From positions 1 to 36,722 of IMG/VR virus record IMGVR_UViG_3300038429_000286: a DNA stretch of 36,722 bases; one strand, 5' to 3'. Both the position numbers and the translations under genes were made by a program. The notes beneath the pieces were generated by a model. It searched no databases. It was not told where the DNA came from and saw nothing but the letters and a program-made list of their open reading frames with translations. This DNA is from a virus. Each line of letters opens with the position of its first letter. The first letter of the stretch is position 1. Below are positions 7,814 to 13,752 of the stretch, one piece after another.

Positions 7814-7824
7814 GAGCGTTCATG
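7685..7824. other. Array of six short inverted repeats upstream of the small terminase gene
   Basis: Consecutive hairpins: CCTGCC/GGCAGG (7685-7703, 7-nt loop), TTCGG/CCGAA (7711-7724, 4-nt loop), AACGAG/CTCGTT (7724-7741, 6-nt loop), CGTAG/CTACG (7754-7769, 6-nt loop), GAGCC/GGCTC (7771-7787, 7-nt loop), CATGA/TCATG (7811-7824, 4-nt loop). Such density is not expected by chance in 140 bp. The array may be a structured leader RNA of the terminase genes, or a DNA site read by terminase (pac/cos-like). Confidence 0.55.
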
Positions 7825-7829
7825 TAATT
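7822..7829. repeat. Target-site duplication, left (ATGTAATT)
   Basis: Matches 10085-10092 exactly and directly abuts the left terminal inverted repeat. Eight bases is the duplication length expected for IS1595-family elements. Confidence 0.85.
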
Positions 7830-7853
7830 GGCGATTATATACTTGACAAAAGT
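7830..7853 (+). repeat. Left terminal inverted repeat of the IS1595-family element
   Basis: GGCGATTATATACTTGAC then AAAAGT. It matches the reverse complement of 10061-10084 at 23 of 24 positions. The one difference (C here, G on the right) completes a TTGACA -35 box in the left copy. Confidence 0.85.
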
Positions 7854-7871
7854 GGCGAATAAGCCCAGAAT
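7843..7871 (+). promoter_or_regulatory. Promoter inside the left end of the IS1595-family element
   Basis: TTGACA (7843-7848), 17-nt spacer, CAGAAT (7866-7871). The expected start of transcription falls at about 7878, the first base of the ATG of the 96-aa gene, so the message may be leaderless. The -35 box lies within the terminal inverted repeat, where transposase binding could repress it. Confidence 0.5.
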
Positions 7872-7877
7872 TCGGGC

Positions 7878-8168
7878 ATGCCTACTTCAAAGAACGACCT
7901 ACAGATTTTGCGGCTGATGATACGGGCCGACATTTTGCAGTCGATTGTCTTTCAGCTAGTAATTGCTTCGCCCGTCGCGCTGATATCCCCAGCTCAAAAA
8001 CGTCGGGAAGAGTTGCTAAAACGGCTTGAGGAAGTTGCTCAAAAAGGCGAGCAGTTCTTTTTGCAGCATGAGCTGCGGACTGAGGAAGAGCGCGCTTTGT
8101 ACGCCGATGAGACCCGCGAAATTGTCGAGAAGATGAAGAAGTCATTGAAGTCCTACAAATTGGATTAG
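7878..8168 (+). CDS. Passenger protein of the IS1595-family element, 96 aa
   Basis: Starts MPTSKNDLQILRLMIRADIL with a mildly hydrophobic helix, then two charged helices likely to form a coiled coil (KRREELLKRLEEVAQKGEQF, later EIVEKMKKSLKSYKLD). It ends 5 nt before the transposase, so the two are co-transcribed. The middle (7949-8063) is the part duplicated at 5383-5497. Family not recognised. It could assist or regulate transposition. No Shine-Dalgarno sequence is visible, in keeping with a leaderless start. Confidence 0.6.
   Translation: MPTSKNDLQILRLMIRADILQSIVFQLVIASPVALISPAQKRREELLKRLEEVAQKGEQFFLQHELRTEEERALYADETREIVEKMKKSLKSYKLD
7949..8063. repeat. 115-bp perfect direct repeat, copy 2 (source copy)
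   Basis: Identical to 5383-5497. It lies wholly inside the 96-aa gene with reading frame continuing on both sides, so this is the parental copy. Confidence 0.95.
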
Positions 8169-8173
8169 GAAAT

Positions 8174-9088
8174 ATGTCCATGTTCAAACATCCGATGTTC
8201 ACCGACGAAAACGCCGCTCGCGAGGCGCTTGAGGCAATCCGCTGGCCCAATGGCCCGGTCTGCGTTCACTGTGGCGGTACTGAGCAGATTTCGCGCGTGG
8301 CTGGCGAGAAACAGTCTCATCGTCCAGGGTTGCTGTACTGCAATGACTGCAAGGGTCAGTTCACCGTTACGGTCGGAACGGTATTTGAACGTTCCAAGAT
8401 TTCGCTGACGAAATGGTGGATGGCTACGCACCTGCTGTGCTCGTCCAAGAAAGGCATTAGCTCCCACCAGATCCACCGAACGCTTGGCGTGACCTACAAG
8501 ACTGCGTGGTTCATGACCCATCGTATCCGCGAAGCCATGAAGGATGGCTTCCTAACGCCTGTCGGCGGCTCTGGTAAGACGGTTGAGGCCGATGAGACGT
8601 ATCTGTCGAAGTCTCCCAAGACCCGTAAACCGGCTGGCGTGCCGTTGAATGCCAAGCCTGCGCCGATGGTTTTTAGCTTGGTCGAGCGCGGCGGAAACAT
8701 CCGCTCCATGTATCTGGATCACCGCAATGTCCGCAGCGCCCTGAATGCCCATCTGCACCAGGATAGCCGCTTGGTCACCGACGGCGCGCAGGCGTACAAG
8801 TTCATGATGCCGACTAATGCGCAGCACGAATCGGTCGATCACTCTAAGCATGAATGGGTGCGCGGCGACGTTCACACCAACACGCTTGAAGGTTTCTTTT
8901 CAATTTTCAAACGTGGACTCGTTGGAACTTATCAGCACATGGATAACAAACATTTGCACCGCTACTTGGCGGAATTCGATTTCCGCATGAATACCCGCGC
9001 GAAACTTGGCATTTCTGACGGTGAGCGTACCCGCATTGCGATGAAGGGCATCGAGGGCAAGCGATTAACGTATCGGCAAGCTGATTAG
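8174..9088 (+). CDS. IS1595-family transposase (ISXO2-like)
   Basis: 304 residues, full length for the family. An N-terminal zinc-binding pair (CVHCGG ... YCNDCKG) lies in the first ~55 residues. The ISXO2-like catalytic core follows, with acidic residues in VEADETYL and LVTDGAQAY and a C-terminal NTLEGFFSIFKRGLVGTYQH segment. It catalyses cut-and-paste transposition of the element. Frame and motifs are intact and the element ends are well conserved, so it may be active. Confidence 0.93.
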   Translation: MSMFKHPMFTDENAAREALEAIRWPNGPVCVHCGGTEQISRVAGEKQSHRPGLLYCNDCKGQFTVTVGTVFERSKISLTKWWMATHLLCSSKKGISSHQIHRTLGVTYKTAWFMTHRIREAMKDGFLTPVGGSGKTVEADETYLSKSPKTRKPAGVPLNAKPAPMVFSLVERGGNIRSMYLDHRNVRSALNAHLHQDSRLVTDGAQAYKFMMPTNAQHESVDHSKHEWVRGDVHTNTLEGFFSIFKRGLVGTYQHMDNKHLHRYLAEFDFRMNTRAKLGISDGERTRIAMKGIEGKRLTYRQAD

Positions 9089-9103
9089 CGGCAGTTTAAA
9101 ACG

Positions 9104-9766
9104 ATGTCCCCCAGAGCGATCAACGAGGACAAAAAGAAAGACCTAAAGCCGTGGGATGTACGGCCTTGGCCCTCTGTCGGAGATGGCGATATTGAGAAGC
9201 TATACGCCGCTGTCGGTCGCGCCCTTTCCATGTGGGAGCGCAGCGAATACGGTTTGTCGTATCTGTTCTCGACATTCTGCGGGGCTGGAACACCTATACA
9301 GGCGAGACCTGCCCAAAATGCGTACAACGCTATCCGCACTTTCGAGGGGAGAACGGAAATGTTAGCGGCTGCGTCGAAAACATTTTTCTACGGGTATGGA
9401 GACCTCGGCACTTGCTGCAAAAGATTTAAAACAATCTTTTCGGTGGCAAAGGCGCTTGGTCCAAGACGAAACGAAATCGCTCATGGAGTGGTTGATGCTT
9501 ACATAAGCGAACCAAAAACCCTGCGGCCTCAAATTATTGAGGCTTGGGCGCTATATCCAGGCCCAGTGAATTTCAAGGGCAGAACTTTGGAATACCAGCC
9601 GAATTATTGCTACACATCAGTTGAAATAGATCACTACGTGCAGGAATTTTCTAAGCTTCGAGATCCATCTATCGAATTGGCAATGGATATTGTGACGGAG
9701 GTTAAGAAGCAATCCGCATCGCTGAATAAATCTCTGAAACGACCATCTCAACGTATGGATCGATGA
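9104..9766 (+). CDS. Passenger protein of the IS1595-family element, 220 aa
   Basis: Lies 15 nt after the transposase stop. Features: WERSEYGLSYLFSTFCG helix, later GPRRNEIAHGVV, an RNxxAHG pattern seen in many uncharacterised helical proteins and in some HEPN-like toxins (RX4-6H). R and H are present as R-N-E-I-A-H, so a HEPN-type RNase is possible but not shown. The C-terminus is basic (LKRPSQRMDR) and overlaps tail-to-tail by 65 bp with the minus-strand gene. Function unknown. Confidence 0.7.
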   Translation: MSPRAINEDKKKDLKPWDVRPWPSVGDGDIEKLYAAVGRALSMWERSEYGLSYLFSTFCGAGTPIQARPAQNAYNAIRTFEGRTEMLAAASKTFFYGYGDLGTCCKRFKTIFSVAKALGPRRNEIAHGVVDAYISEPKTLRPQIIEAWALYPGPVNFKGRTLEYQPNYCYTSVEIDHYVQEFSKLRDPSIELAMDIVTEVKKQSASLNKSLKRPSQRMDR

Positions 9767-10052
9767 ACATCTCAAAGCGGTCCGCCAGGACCGTTGCGCC
9801 CGCCTTAATCATTTCCGGGGTGACTTCGATTTCTTCTTCGCCCGTTTCTTCGGCACGTCCTCGTGCGGCTTCGGCGGGGTCGCCAGCATCCGGCGCATGA
9901 CTTCCTGAGCCATCTGCGCGGTTTCCGCTGGCGTTCGTTTCTCCGGGTCGTCTGGCATCTGAGGCTCCTTCGGTTTTGGCCTCAGAAGTCTGCGCGTTAG
10001 CGCGCCCAGATTCAAAATTCCTATCAGAATCATCATTCGCGAAGTTTTTCAT
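9702..10052 (-). CDS. Passenger protein inside the IS1595-family element, up to 116 aa
   Basis: The frame from the ATG at 10052 has a polar, low-complexity first half (Gly, Ala, Asp, Glu) and an ordered C-terminal part: VTPEMIKAGATVLADRFEMF then EIYSAMRIAS. That pattern is common in small uncharacterised proteobacterial proteins that begin 'ITPEMIEAG'. Because conservation seems to start before the Met, translation probably begins upstream of 9812. The alternative is a start at the ATG at 9812, which overlaps the stop of the 49-aa frame. Confidence 0.5.
   Translation of the reverse strand: MKNFANDDSDRNFESGRANAQTSEAKTEGASDARRPGETNASGNRADGSGSHAPDAGDPAEAARGRAEETGEEEIEVTPEMIKAGATVLADRFEMFIDPYVEMVVSEIYSAMRIAS
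9809..9958 (-). CDS. Small basic protein in an overlapping frame, 49 aa
   Basis: MPDDPEKRTPAETAQMAQEV, then RMLATPPKPHEDVPKK and a Lys/Arg tail. The 'A.r.L.TPPKPH' pattern with a basic tail is familiar from small uncharacterised bacterial proteins, which favours this frame as coding. Its TGA overlaps the ATG at 9812 in the other frame. It is fully nested in the 116-aa frame, so either the two genes overlap or the 116-aa N-terminus is spurious. Confidence 0.45.
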   Translation of the reverse strand: MPDDPEKRTPAETAQMAQEVMRRMLATPPKPHEDVPKKRAKKKSKSPRK

Positions 10053-10060
10053 ACTGGCCT

Positions 10061-10084
10061 ACTTTTCTCAAGTATATAATCGCC
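10061..10084 (-). repeat. Right terminal inverted repeat of the IS1595-family element
   Basis: Reverse complement GGCGATTATATACTTGAG then AAAAGT, one mismatch to the left end. The TTGACA of the left copy is TTGAGA here, so the strong -35 box is lost. Confidence 0.85.
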
Positions 10085-10092
10085 ATGTAATT
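10085..10092. repeat. Target-site duplication, right (ATGTAATT)
   Basis: Identical to 7822-7829. It overlaps by one base the TAA stop codon of the 48-aa phage gene, so the insertion left that gene intact. Confidence 0.85.
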
Positions 10093-10238
10093 TACCACAG
10101 ATCGTTCAATTCCCAAGGAAACTCGTCCTTCGATCTAGGCTTCTCATGCTCTATCGCAGCGCACAATTTACAATTAGGGATTTCGCATATCGGCCATCGA
10201 CACTTAGGCGGCTCACAAGGCTCTTGGGGCTGGTCCAT
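10092..10238 (-). CDS. Cysteine-rich small phage protein, 48 aa
   Basis: MDQPQEPCEPPKCRWPICEI then PNCKLC gives five or six cysteines in the first 27 residues, likely binding zinc, and a tail EFPWELNDLW. It overlaps the upstream HTH gene by 26 nt. The tail resembles the end of the open frame just upstream of the small terminase gene. In the phage before transposon insertion it lay directly before the hairpin array. Confidence 0.6.
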   Translation of the reverse strand: MDQPQEPCEPPKCRWPICEIPNCKLCAAIEHEKPRSKDEFPWELNDLW

Positions 10239-10626
10239 AGAGGAACTGCCGCGCTATGGGGCTCACGTAGTCCTCACAATTCACTCGCGACCGGCTAGTC
10301 CGTATATCCAACTTTCCATGATTGCTGGCGGCATAGATGTGCTGAGCGCGCTGCAAACTTATTCCAAAGGCGAGTCCCACCAGCCGCCAACTCGCGCCGG
10401 TATTGCGCATAGCAATGAGATTGGTATTGCGCTCTGTAAGTTCTCCGGTGGGGCAGCGCTTTCGATCGGTTTTCACCGGATTCTTGGCGCGATGCACAAT
10501 GCGATACGCTTGGTAACGGCTAAATCCCGTCTCTACGCAGATTCTCGCATAGGAGAATCGTTGCTTGCGCAAGGCGATAACCTTAGCACGTCGCTCGGCG
10601 TGCGTTACTTGCGCTCGAACAACCAT
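10213..10626 (-). CDS. Phage DNA-binding protein with two helix-turn-helix segments
   Basis: Start chosen at the Met at 10626 (MVVRAQVTHAERRAKVIALR). Two HTH-like stretches are seen: FSYARICVETGFSRYQAYRI (residues ~24-44) and a second around NTGASWRLVGLAFGISLQRA. Both look like resolvase or sigma-region-4 type helices that bind DNA. It overlaps the membrane-protein gene upstream by 22 nt. It may be a late regulator or an accessory packaging protein. No specific family is assigned. Confidence 0.6.
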   Translation of the reverse strand: MVVRAQVTHAERRAKVIALRKQRFSYARICVETGFSRYQAYRIVHRAKNPVKTDRKRCPTGELTERNTNLIAMRNTGASWRLVGLAFGISLQRAQHIYAASNHGKLDIRTSRSRVNCEDYVSPIARQFLYGPAPRAL

Positions 10627-10781
10627 GCGATCCCGAACCCGACGAGAATCAGCAAGCAAGCCCCGAAGCGCACCCAATTGGTGTAGTACCACAGCACATC
10701 TTCCGGTGCCGGTCGATCATCGATCTCGTGCGCCCGCAGCCGCTCAAACTTTCGATCGTCCAACGGTTCGTCGGGTAGCAT
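10605..10781 (-). CDS. Small tail-anchored membrane protein, first late gene, 58 aa
   Basis: MLPDEPLDDRKFERLRAHEI followed by a C-terminal hydrophobic helix (FGACLLILVGFGIAWLF) and ERK. An N-in single membrane span of this size at the head of a late operon would suit a holin or lysis regulator, but no lysis genes are adjacent. It lies 30 nt after the terminator, so its expression probably needs antitermination. Confidence 0.55.
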   Translation of the reverse strand: MLPDEPLDDRKFERLRAHEIDDRPAPEDVLWYYTNWVRFGACLLILVGFGIAWLFERK

Positions 10782-10810
10782 GGAACCTCTCGGGGCACCA
10801 AGGCGAGAAT

Positions 10811-10838
10811 AAAAAAAGCCGCTAGATTCAGCGGCTTG
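10811..10838 (-). terminator. Rho-independent terminator between antiterminator and late genes
   Basis: On the minus strand AAGCCGCT-GAATCT-AGCGGCTT is followed by TTTTT: an 8-bp stem, 6-nt loop and a run of T. It lies downstream of the Q-like gene and upstream of the first late gene, the position of tR' in lambdoid phages. Confidence 0.8.
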
Positions 10839-11057
10839 AAGGTGCGTGCGCCAGGGGGATGACGAGGCGCGCGCTAGGGAGAACGGTTTGCAATCTGCCC
10901 CTACCCGCCGCGCAGAGATCGCGAGCCATTTGTTTCACTGTTACCAGGGAACTCGCGCTTTGCTTTCGCTCTGCGGCCCCGTTGGCACTGAATGGATCTC
11001 GACGAGATGCGCGGCGTTGGCCCACTTGGGCCGGGCTGCTGCGGTGGTGTATAAAAT
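10839..11057 (-). promoter_or_regulatory. Non-coding region between Q-like gene and terminator (probable late promoter region)
   Basis: 219 bp without a convincing gene. It contains a 14-bp palindrome (GGCCCACTTGGGCC near 11019-11032). Just to its right, within the end of the Q-like gene, are the inverted repeats CCCGA/TCGGG and the 16-bp GCGTGAATTTTCACGC (11087-11102). By analogy with lambda a constitutive late promoter and a Q loading site are expected here on the minus strand. I could not identify a convincing -35/-10 pair. Confidence 0.4.
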
Positions 11058-11447
11058 TCATCCCGACACGGAATCGGGTAGATTGGAGCGTGAATTTTCA
11101 CGCTGGCATAAATCTACCACTTGCTCCGTAAAACCGTCAAGTCGAGAGTTTGCGTAATAATCCGCCCTTTCAACTCGCCGACGCAACTCCAGCCGATTCA
11201 AACCGAGCGCAATCGCCTTGTCTTGAAATGTGCCAGTAGAGCCATAAAACTTAATGAGAATTATTCGTATATCTCGCGGCGAGGTACAGACGATGTGATC
11301 GATTTCCTGAATATGTTGAGGCATTTCGGCTGAATTATACCCTCCCCTCCCCCCGAATATCGCCTTGAACATGCTACTAACCGAGGGCTCACCACCGCAA
11401 GCCCACTTCCCCCACTCCCGTAATCGATGCCGCGTTTCAACGATCAT
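11058..11447 (-). CDS. Q-like phage antitermination protein
   Basis: 129 residues. The N-terminal LREWGKWACGG motif and the region DIRIILIKFYGSTGTFQDKA followed by RRRVERADYYANSRLDG match the phage antitermination Q family, in which the second part is an HTH that binds DNA. Q proteins join RNA polymerase at the late promoter and let it read through the terminator just downstream, here at 10811-10838. It overlaps the gene upstream by 11 nt. Confidence 0.75.
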   Translation of the reverse strand: MIVETRHRLREWGKWACGGEPSVSSMFKAIFGGRGGYNSAEMPQHIQEIDHIVCTSPRDIRIILIKFYGSTGTFQDKAIALGLNRLELRRRVERADYYANSRLDGFTEQVVDLCQRENSRSNLPDSVSG

Positions 11448-11619
11448 GCCGGGCCTCCGTTAGACGTTCTTCGTGCAATCGGTCAATCTCGGCCAACAGC
11501 AATCGCCGATGGCGAGAATTTTGGGATAGGGGCTTAAGGTCAGCTTCATGCATCCGTTGACGAAGGTCGTCTTCCATGTCGATGACTTTGCGGATTTCGG
11601 CGAGTTGAGCTGGTGTCAT
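11437..11619 (-). CDS. Small helical phage protein, 60 aa
   Basis: MTPAQLAEIRKVIDMEDDLR and a long amphipathic remainder (RRLLLAEIDRLHEERLTEAR) suggest two helices or a coiled coil. The ATG overlaps the stop of the preceding gene and the gene end overlaps the antiterminator start. Function unknown. Confidence 0.6.
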   Translation of the reverse strand: MTPAQLAEIRKVIDMEDDLRQRMHEADLKPLSQNSRHRRLLLAEIDRLHEERLTEARHDR

Positions 11620-11825
11620 TTCGTCTTCCTCCGAGCCATCATGCGCAAATAGCGTTCTCGGCGAATTCTTTTGCGCTGAAGCACCTTGGTCAGGCGAACT
11701 GTCTTGAGTAGGTATTCGGACAGCGCATCTGCATCTTTGGTCGTCAACTCTTTTGGCGCAGAGAAATAACGCTCAGGAATACCGCTAGCCACCGCTAAAT
11801 CATATTCGAATGTAACTTCACTCAT
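11616..11825 (-). CDS. Small phage protein, 69 aa
   Basis: I chose the Met at 11825 (MSEVTFEYDLAVASGIPERY) because it gives an ATGA overlap with the upstream gene. The C-terminus is very basic (LQRKRIRRERYLRMMARRKT), suggesting nucleic-acid binding. Family not recognised. Confidence 0.6.
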   Translation of the reverse strand: MSEVTFEYDLAVASGIPERYFSAPKELTTKDADALSEYLLKTVRLTKVLQRKRIRRERYLRMMARRKTK

Positions 11826-12010
11826 TCGATCCGTCTCCCCAGTAATCGATCCGCCAACATTAACGCATCGGAAAGCGATTGCCCTACGACTGACACTCCA
11901 TGCGTATGGCGCCACGCTCGAGCCTCGCAGTGTTCACGCAAAGGCGCTACCATCGCACGACGTTGGCCGCGGATGACGCGAACAAGAAAGCATTGGCGGC
12001 CGTCGCTCAC
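11822..12010 (-). CDS. Small phage protein, 62 aa, GTG start
   Basis: The GTG at 12010 overlaps the TGA of the 30-aa membrane peptide gene (GTGA), which decides the start. It reads VSDGRQCFLVRVIRGQRRAM and ends ADRLLGRRIE. A small mixed alpha/beta domain. No known motif. Confidence 0.5.
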   Translation of the reverse strand: MSDGRQCFLVRVIRGQRRAMVAPLREHCEARAWRHTHGVSVVGQSLSDALMLADRLLGRRIE

Positions 12011-12099
12011 CGCAGCATGACCCACGCGACCCAACAACAATACGCGACGGCGATTGCGTCGTAGGCTATCAGCGCGTACAGCACTCGGGTTTCGTTCAT
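12007..12099 (-). CDS. Putative 30-aa membrane peptide
   Basis: MNETRVLYALIAYDAIAVAY followed by CCWVAWVMLR is almost entirely one hydrophobic segment. It fills the gap between the nuclease gene and the GTG-started gene and is coupled to the latter. Small phage membrane peptides of this kind are common but the evidence is only position and composition. Confidence 0.4.
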   Translation of the reverse strand: MNETRVLYALIAYDAIAVAYCCWVAWVMLR

Positions 12100-12118
12100 C
12101 GCCAACCCATATTGACCG

Positions 12119-12376
12119 TCACCGCAAAACCTCCCTCAAGGCTTCCTCTGCCGTCTTCACTACCGGGCACCCCGTCTCTGCGATGAACTCACGTTGCGCC
12201 TTACGTTCGGTCTTGTGCTCGCTCAAACCTGGCGTTTTGACTTCCAAACAGGTAAACCTTCCGCGGTGGAATACGAGTAGGTCCACTGGCAATGCACGAT
12301 AGACCTTTGCCCCAATGCGTTCAAGGGCTTCGACGATGGATGGCTCAGCTAGATCACGTTTGGCGGCACGACGCAT
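12119..12376 (-). CDS. VRR-NUC-type nuclease (PD-(D/E)XK fold), 85 aa
   Basis: The core shows the PD-(D/E)XK pattern: IGAKVYRALPVDLLVFHRGR then CLEVKTPG, giving D (in PVDLLV) and ExK (EVK). Stand-alone VRR-NUC domains of ~85-100 residues in phages are structure-specific nucleases, thought to cut branched DNA during replication or recombination. Its ATG overlaps the TAA of the HNH gene upstream by one base (TAATG). Confidence 0.75.
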   Translation of the reverse strand: MRRAAKRDLAEPSIVEALERIGAKVYRALPVDLLVFHRGRFTCLEVKTPGLSEHKTERKAQREFIAETGCPVVKTAEEALREVLR

Positions 12377-12750
12377 TAGTTCGCCTCAAACATATCGATA
12401 GCCTTTCCCTTGCGCCGGCTGTGGTAGGCGCTTTGCTGATGGTGAGCCGCATCGTAACGCAAATGGCAGCGCTGGCAGGCAAACCGCAAATTCTCATCGC
12501 TACAATTTTCGGGTTGATGGTCAAGGTGCATCATAGTGCAAACGATCTTCGTCACCTTGAGTTCATCGCAACACACCCATGTCTCGACTTGCATTAAATC
12601 CGTCGTCCATTCCTCTTGCCCACTAATGCGAATCGCGCCATTCGGTACGCCACATTCCTCGCAACGATCGCCAGCACGCTTACGGATGCGTTCACGGACC
12701 TCTTTCCAGTTCGTTGGGTAGCGCTTAGCGTTTTCTGGTTTAATCGGCAT
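12376..12750 (-). CDS. HNH endonuclease, 124 aa
   Basis: A CEECG knuckle, a catalytic segment MMHLDHQPENCSDENLRF and the second knuckle CQRCH form a classic zinc-supported HNH (bba-metal) nuclease. Free-standing HNH proteins of this size are common in phage replication regions and may nick DNA or act as homing nucleases. It starts 11 nt inside the preceding gene. Confidence 0.8.
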   Translation of the reverse strand: MPIKPENAKRYPTNWKEVRERIRKRAGDRCEECGVPNGAIRISGQEEWTTDLMQVETWVCCDELKVTKIVCTMMHLDHQPENCSDENLRFACQRCHLRYDAAHHQQSAYHSRRKGKAIDMFEAN

Positions 12751-13045
12751 GTATTGTCACCCGCTCCGGCTGCAGCAAGGTGCGCCAATCCCAATCTGCG
12801 ATTTTTCGCTCATCGCCAGGGATTTTCCGCAACGCCGATTGCCCCGCGCAACATTCCTGCCCGTTGAGAATACAGCGATACCAGTGACCCCGCAGGCGAT
12901 ACTGACAGCCACCATAATAGCGCAAGGTATCCTGCCCCAGATACTCTACGATCCCACCGCGAGCACCGATGTGGATGTCGCCCGATAACTCGACACTTTC
13001 GTTGTGGATCACCTCGATGAGGTCGCCTACGGAAAATTTAATCAT
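12740..13045 (-). CDS. Phage protein with SH3-like 'GDL' barrel, 101 aa
   Basis: MIKFSVGDLIEVIHNESVEL and later GARGGIVEYLGQDT suggest a small beta barrel of the type found in proteins with a GDxV...G..G.V pattern. It resembles the gene at 13270-13554 (GDLVMLIHIEP... LGSIGTVIGPF), so the two may be paralogues. Function unknown. Confidence 0.6.
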   Translation of the reverse strand: MIKFSVGDLIEVIHNESVELSGDIHIGARGGIVEYLGQDTLRYYGGCQYRLRGHWYRCILNGQECCAGQSALRKIPGDERKIADWDWRTLLQPERVTIHAD

Positions 13046-13283
13046 GCCGCTTTACCTCCAACGGTTTCGCCGTAAACGCGTCCGCTTCCTTCAACCGCTT
13101 CCCCATTCGCTCGAGCCGCAGCGCCTTATTGTCGTTGAGCAGAACTCGACAGTCCTCGCAAAGCTTGCGCATGCGGCGGAACAGCGATTCGCGTTCACGC
13201 TCCCAATTGGCGCGATCCTTGCCCATCTGCGCCACGACTTTTTCCAGCAGCTTGAGGCGAGATTCAAGGCTAGGCTTTTTCAT
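13038..13283 (-). CDS. Coiled-coil phage protein, 81 aa
   Basis: Start chosen at the Met at 13283 (MKKPSLESRLKLLEKVVAQM), which overlaps the upstream gene by 14 nt. Heptad-like Leu/Val spacing over the first ~60 residues, and a CEDC pair, indicate a coiled coil. No enzyme motif. Confidence 0.6.
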   Translation of the reverse strand: MKKPSLESRLKLLEKVVAQMGKDRANWERERESLFRRMRKLCEDCRVLLNDNKALRLERMGKRLKEADAFTAKPLEVKRHD

Positions 13284-13554
13284 GGAACACCTCACATTCA
13301 ACGATATTCGGCGTTTCCTCTCCAGCCTGAAGGCCGGGGTATCCACGCCGAATCTTTATGATCTGGTGCCTCCAGCAATAAACCTCGGCGGCGTTTGCTT
13401 CTGGAAAATCGACCAACCATTCCACTGCGCCGCCGTTTACGAACGGACCAATTACGGTCCCTATCGATCCTAGACGCAAACCGACCTGTGGCGCCAAAGA
13501 GGTGGGCTCGATGTGGATGAGCATCACTAGATCACCAGCCGCGAGCGGTTCCAT
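13270..13554 (-). CDS. Phage protein with SH3-like barrel, 94 aa
   Basis: MEPLAAGDLVMLIHIEPTSL, LRLGSIGTVIGPF, and VEWLVDFPEANAAEVYCW form a small barrel pattern also seen at 12740-13045. Its first base is also the last base of the neighbouring stop codon, so translation is coupled. Function unknown. Confidence 0.6.
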   Translation of the reverse strand: MEPLAAGDLVMLIHIEPTSLAPQVGLRLGSIGTVIGPFVNGGAVEWLVDFPEANAAEVYCWRHQIIKIRRGYPGLQAGEETPNIVECEVFHEKA

Positions 13555-13739
13555 TACTGCTGTCTCCTGATTTCAGTTCCGAATTTTGGTTGTGGTAATC
13601 CGTAGTTAGCGACCTGATTCTTGCGACATCGCTTGCAACGTTGTTTCTCTGGCAATGCAATCCATGCCTCCAGCGGCACACTTTTGGCGTTGGCCTGTCC
13701 ACAAAGGATACGACCGGCAAAGTGTGCGTGAGTTTTCAT
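13554..13739 (-). CDS. Small cysteine-containing phage protein, 61 aa
   Basis: MKTHAHFAGRILCGQANAKS ... EKQRCKRCRKNQ: a CGxx and a CKRC pair around 25 residues apart could bind zinc. Located between the primase and the barrel protein in the same transcript. Family not recognised. Confidence 0.5.
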   Translation of the reverse strand: MKTHAHFAGRILCGQANAKSVPLEAWIALPEKQRCKRCRKNQVANYGLPQPKFGTEIRRQQ

Positions 13740-13752
13740 TCAACACCACTAC

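Larger units (their letters stand above)
7830..10084 (+). mobile_element. IS1595-family insertion element with passenger genes
   Basis: 2,255 bp. The ends are GGCGATTATATACTTGA(C/G)AAAAGT in inverted orientation (24 bp, one mismatch) at 7830-7853 and 10061-10084. An 8-bp target duplication ATGTAATT is at 7822-7829 and 10085-10092. The 8-bp duplication and the transposase type both fit the IS1595 family. Inside are a 96-aa gene, the transposase, a 220-aa gene (all plus) and one or two small minus-strand genes. It inserted exactly behind the stop of the 48-aa phage gene, in the gap before the small terminase gene. Confidence 0.85.

Noticed and set aside
7882-8250. Minus-strand open frame across the transposon gene
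   Set aside because: It is antisense to the 96-aa gene and the transposase start. The matching frame at 5358-5497 is open only because it is the same DNA.
10828-11061. A 77-codon minus-strand frame in the gap between the Q-like gene and the terminator
   Set aside because: Composition is irregular, it runs into the terminator region, and the gap is better explained as the late promoter/antitermination region.
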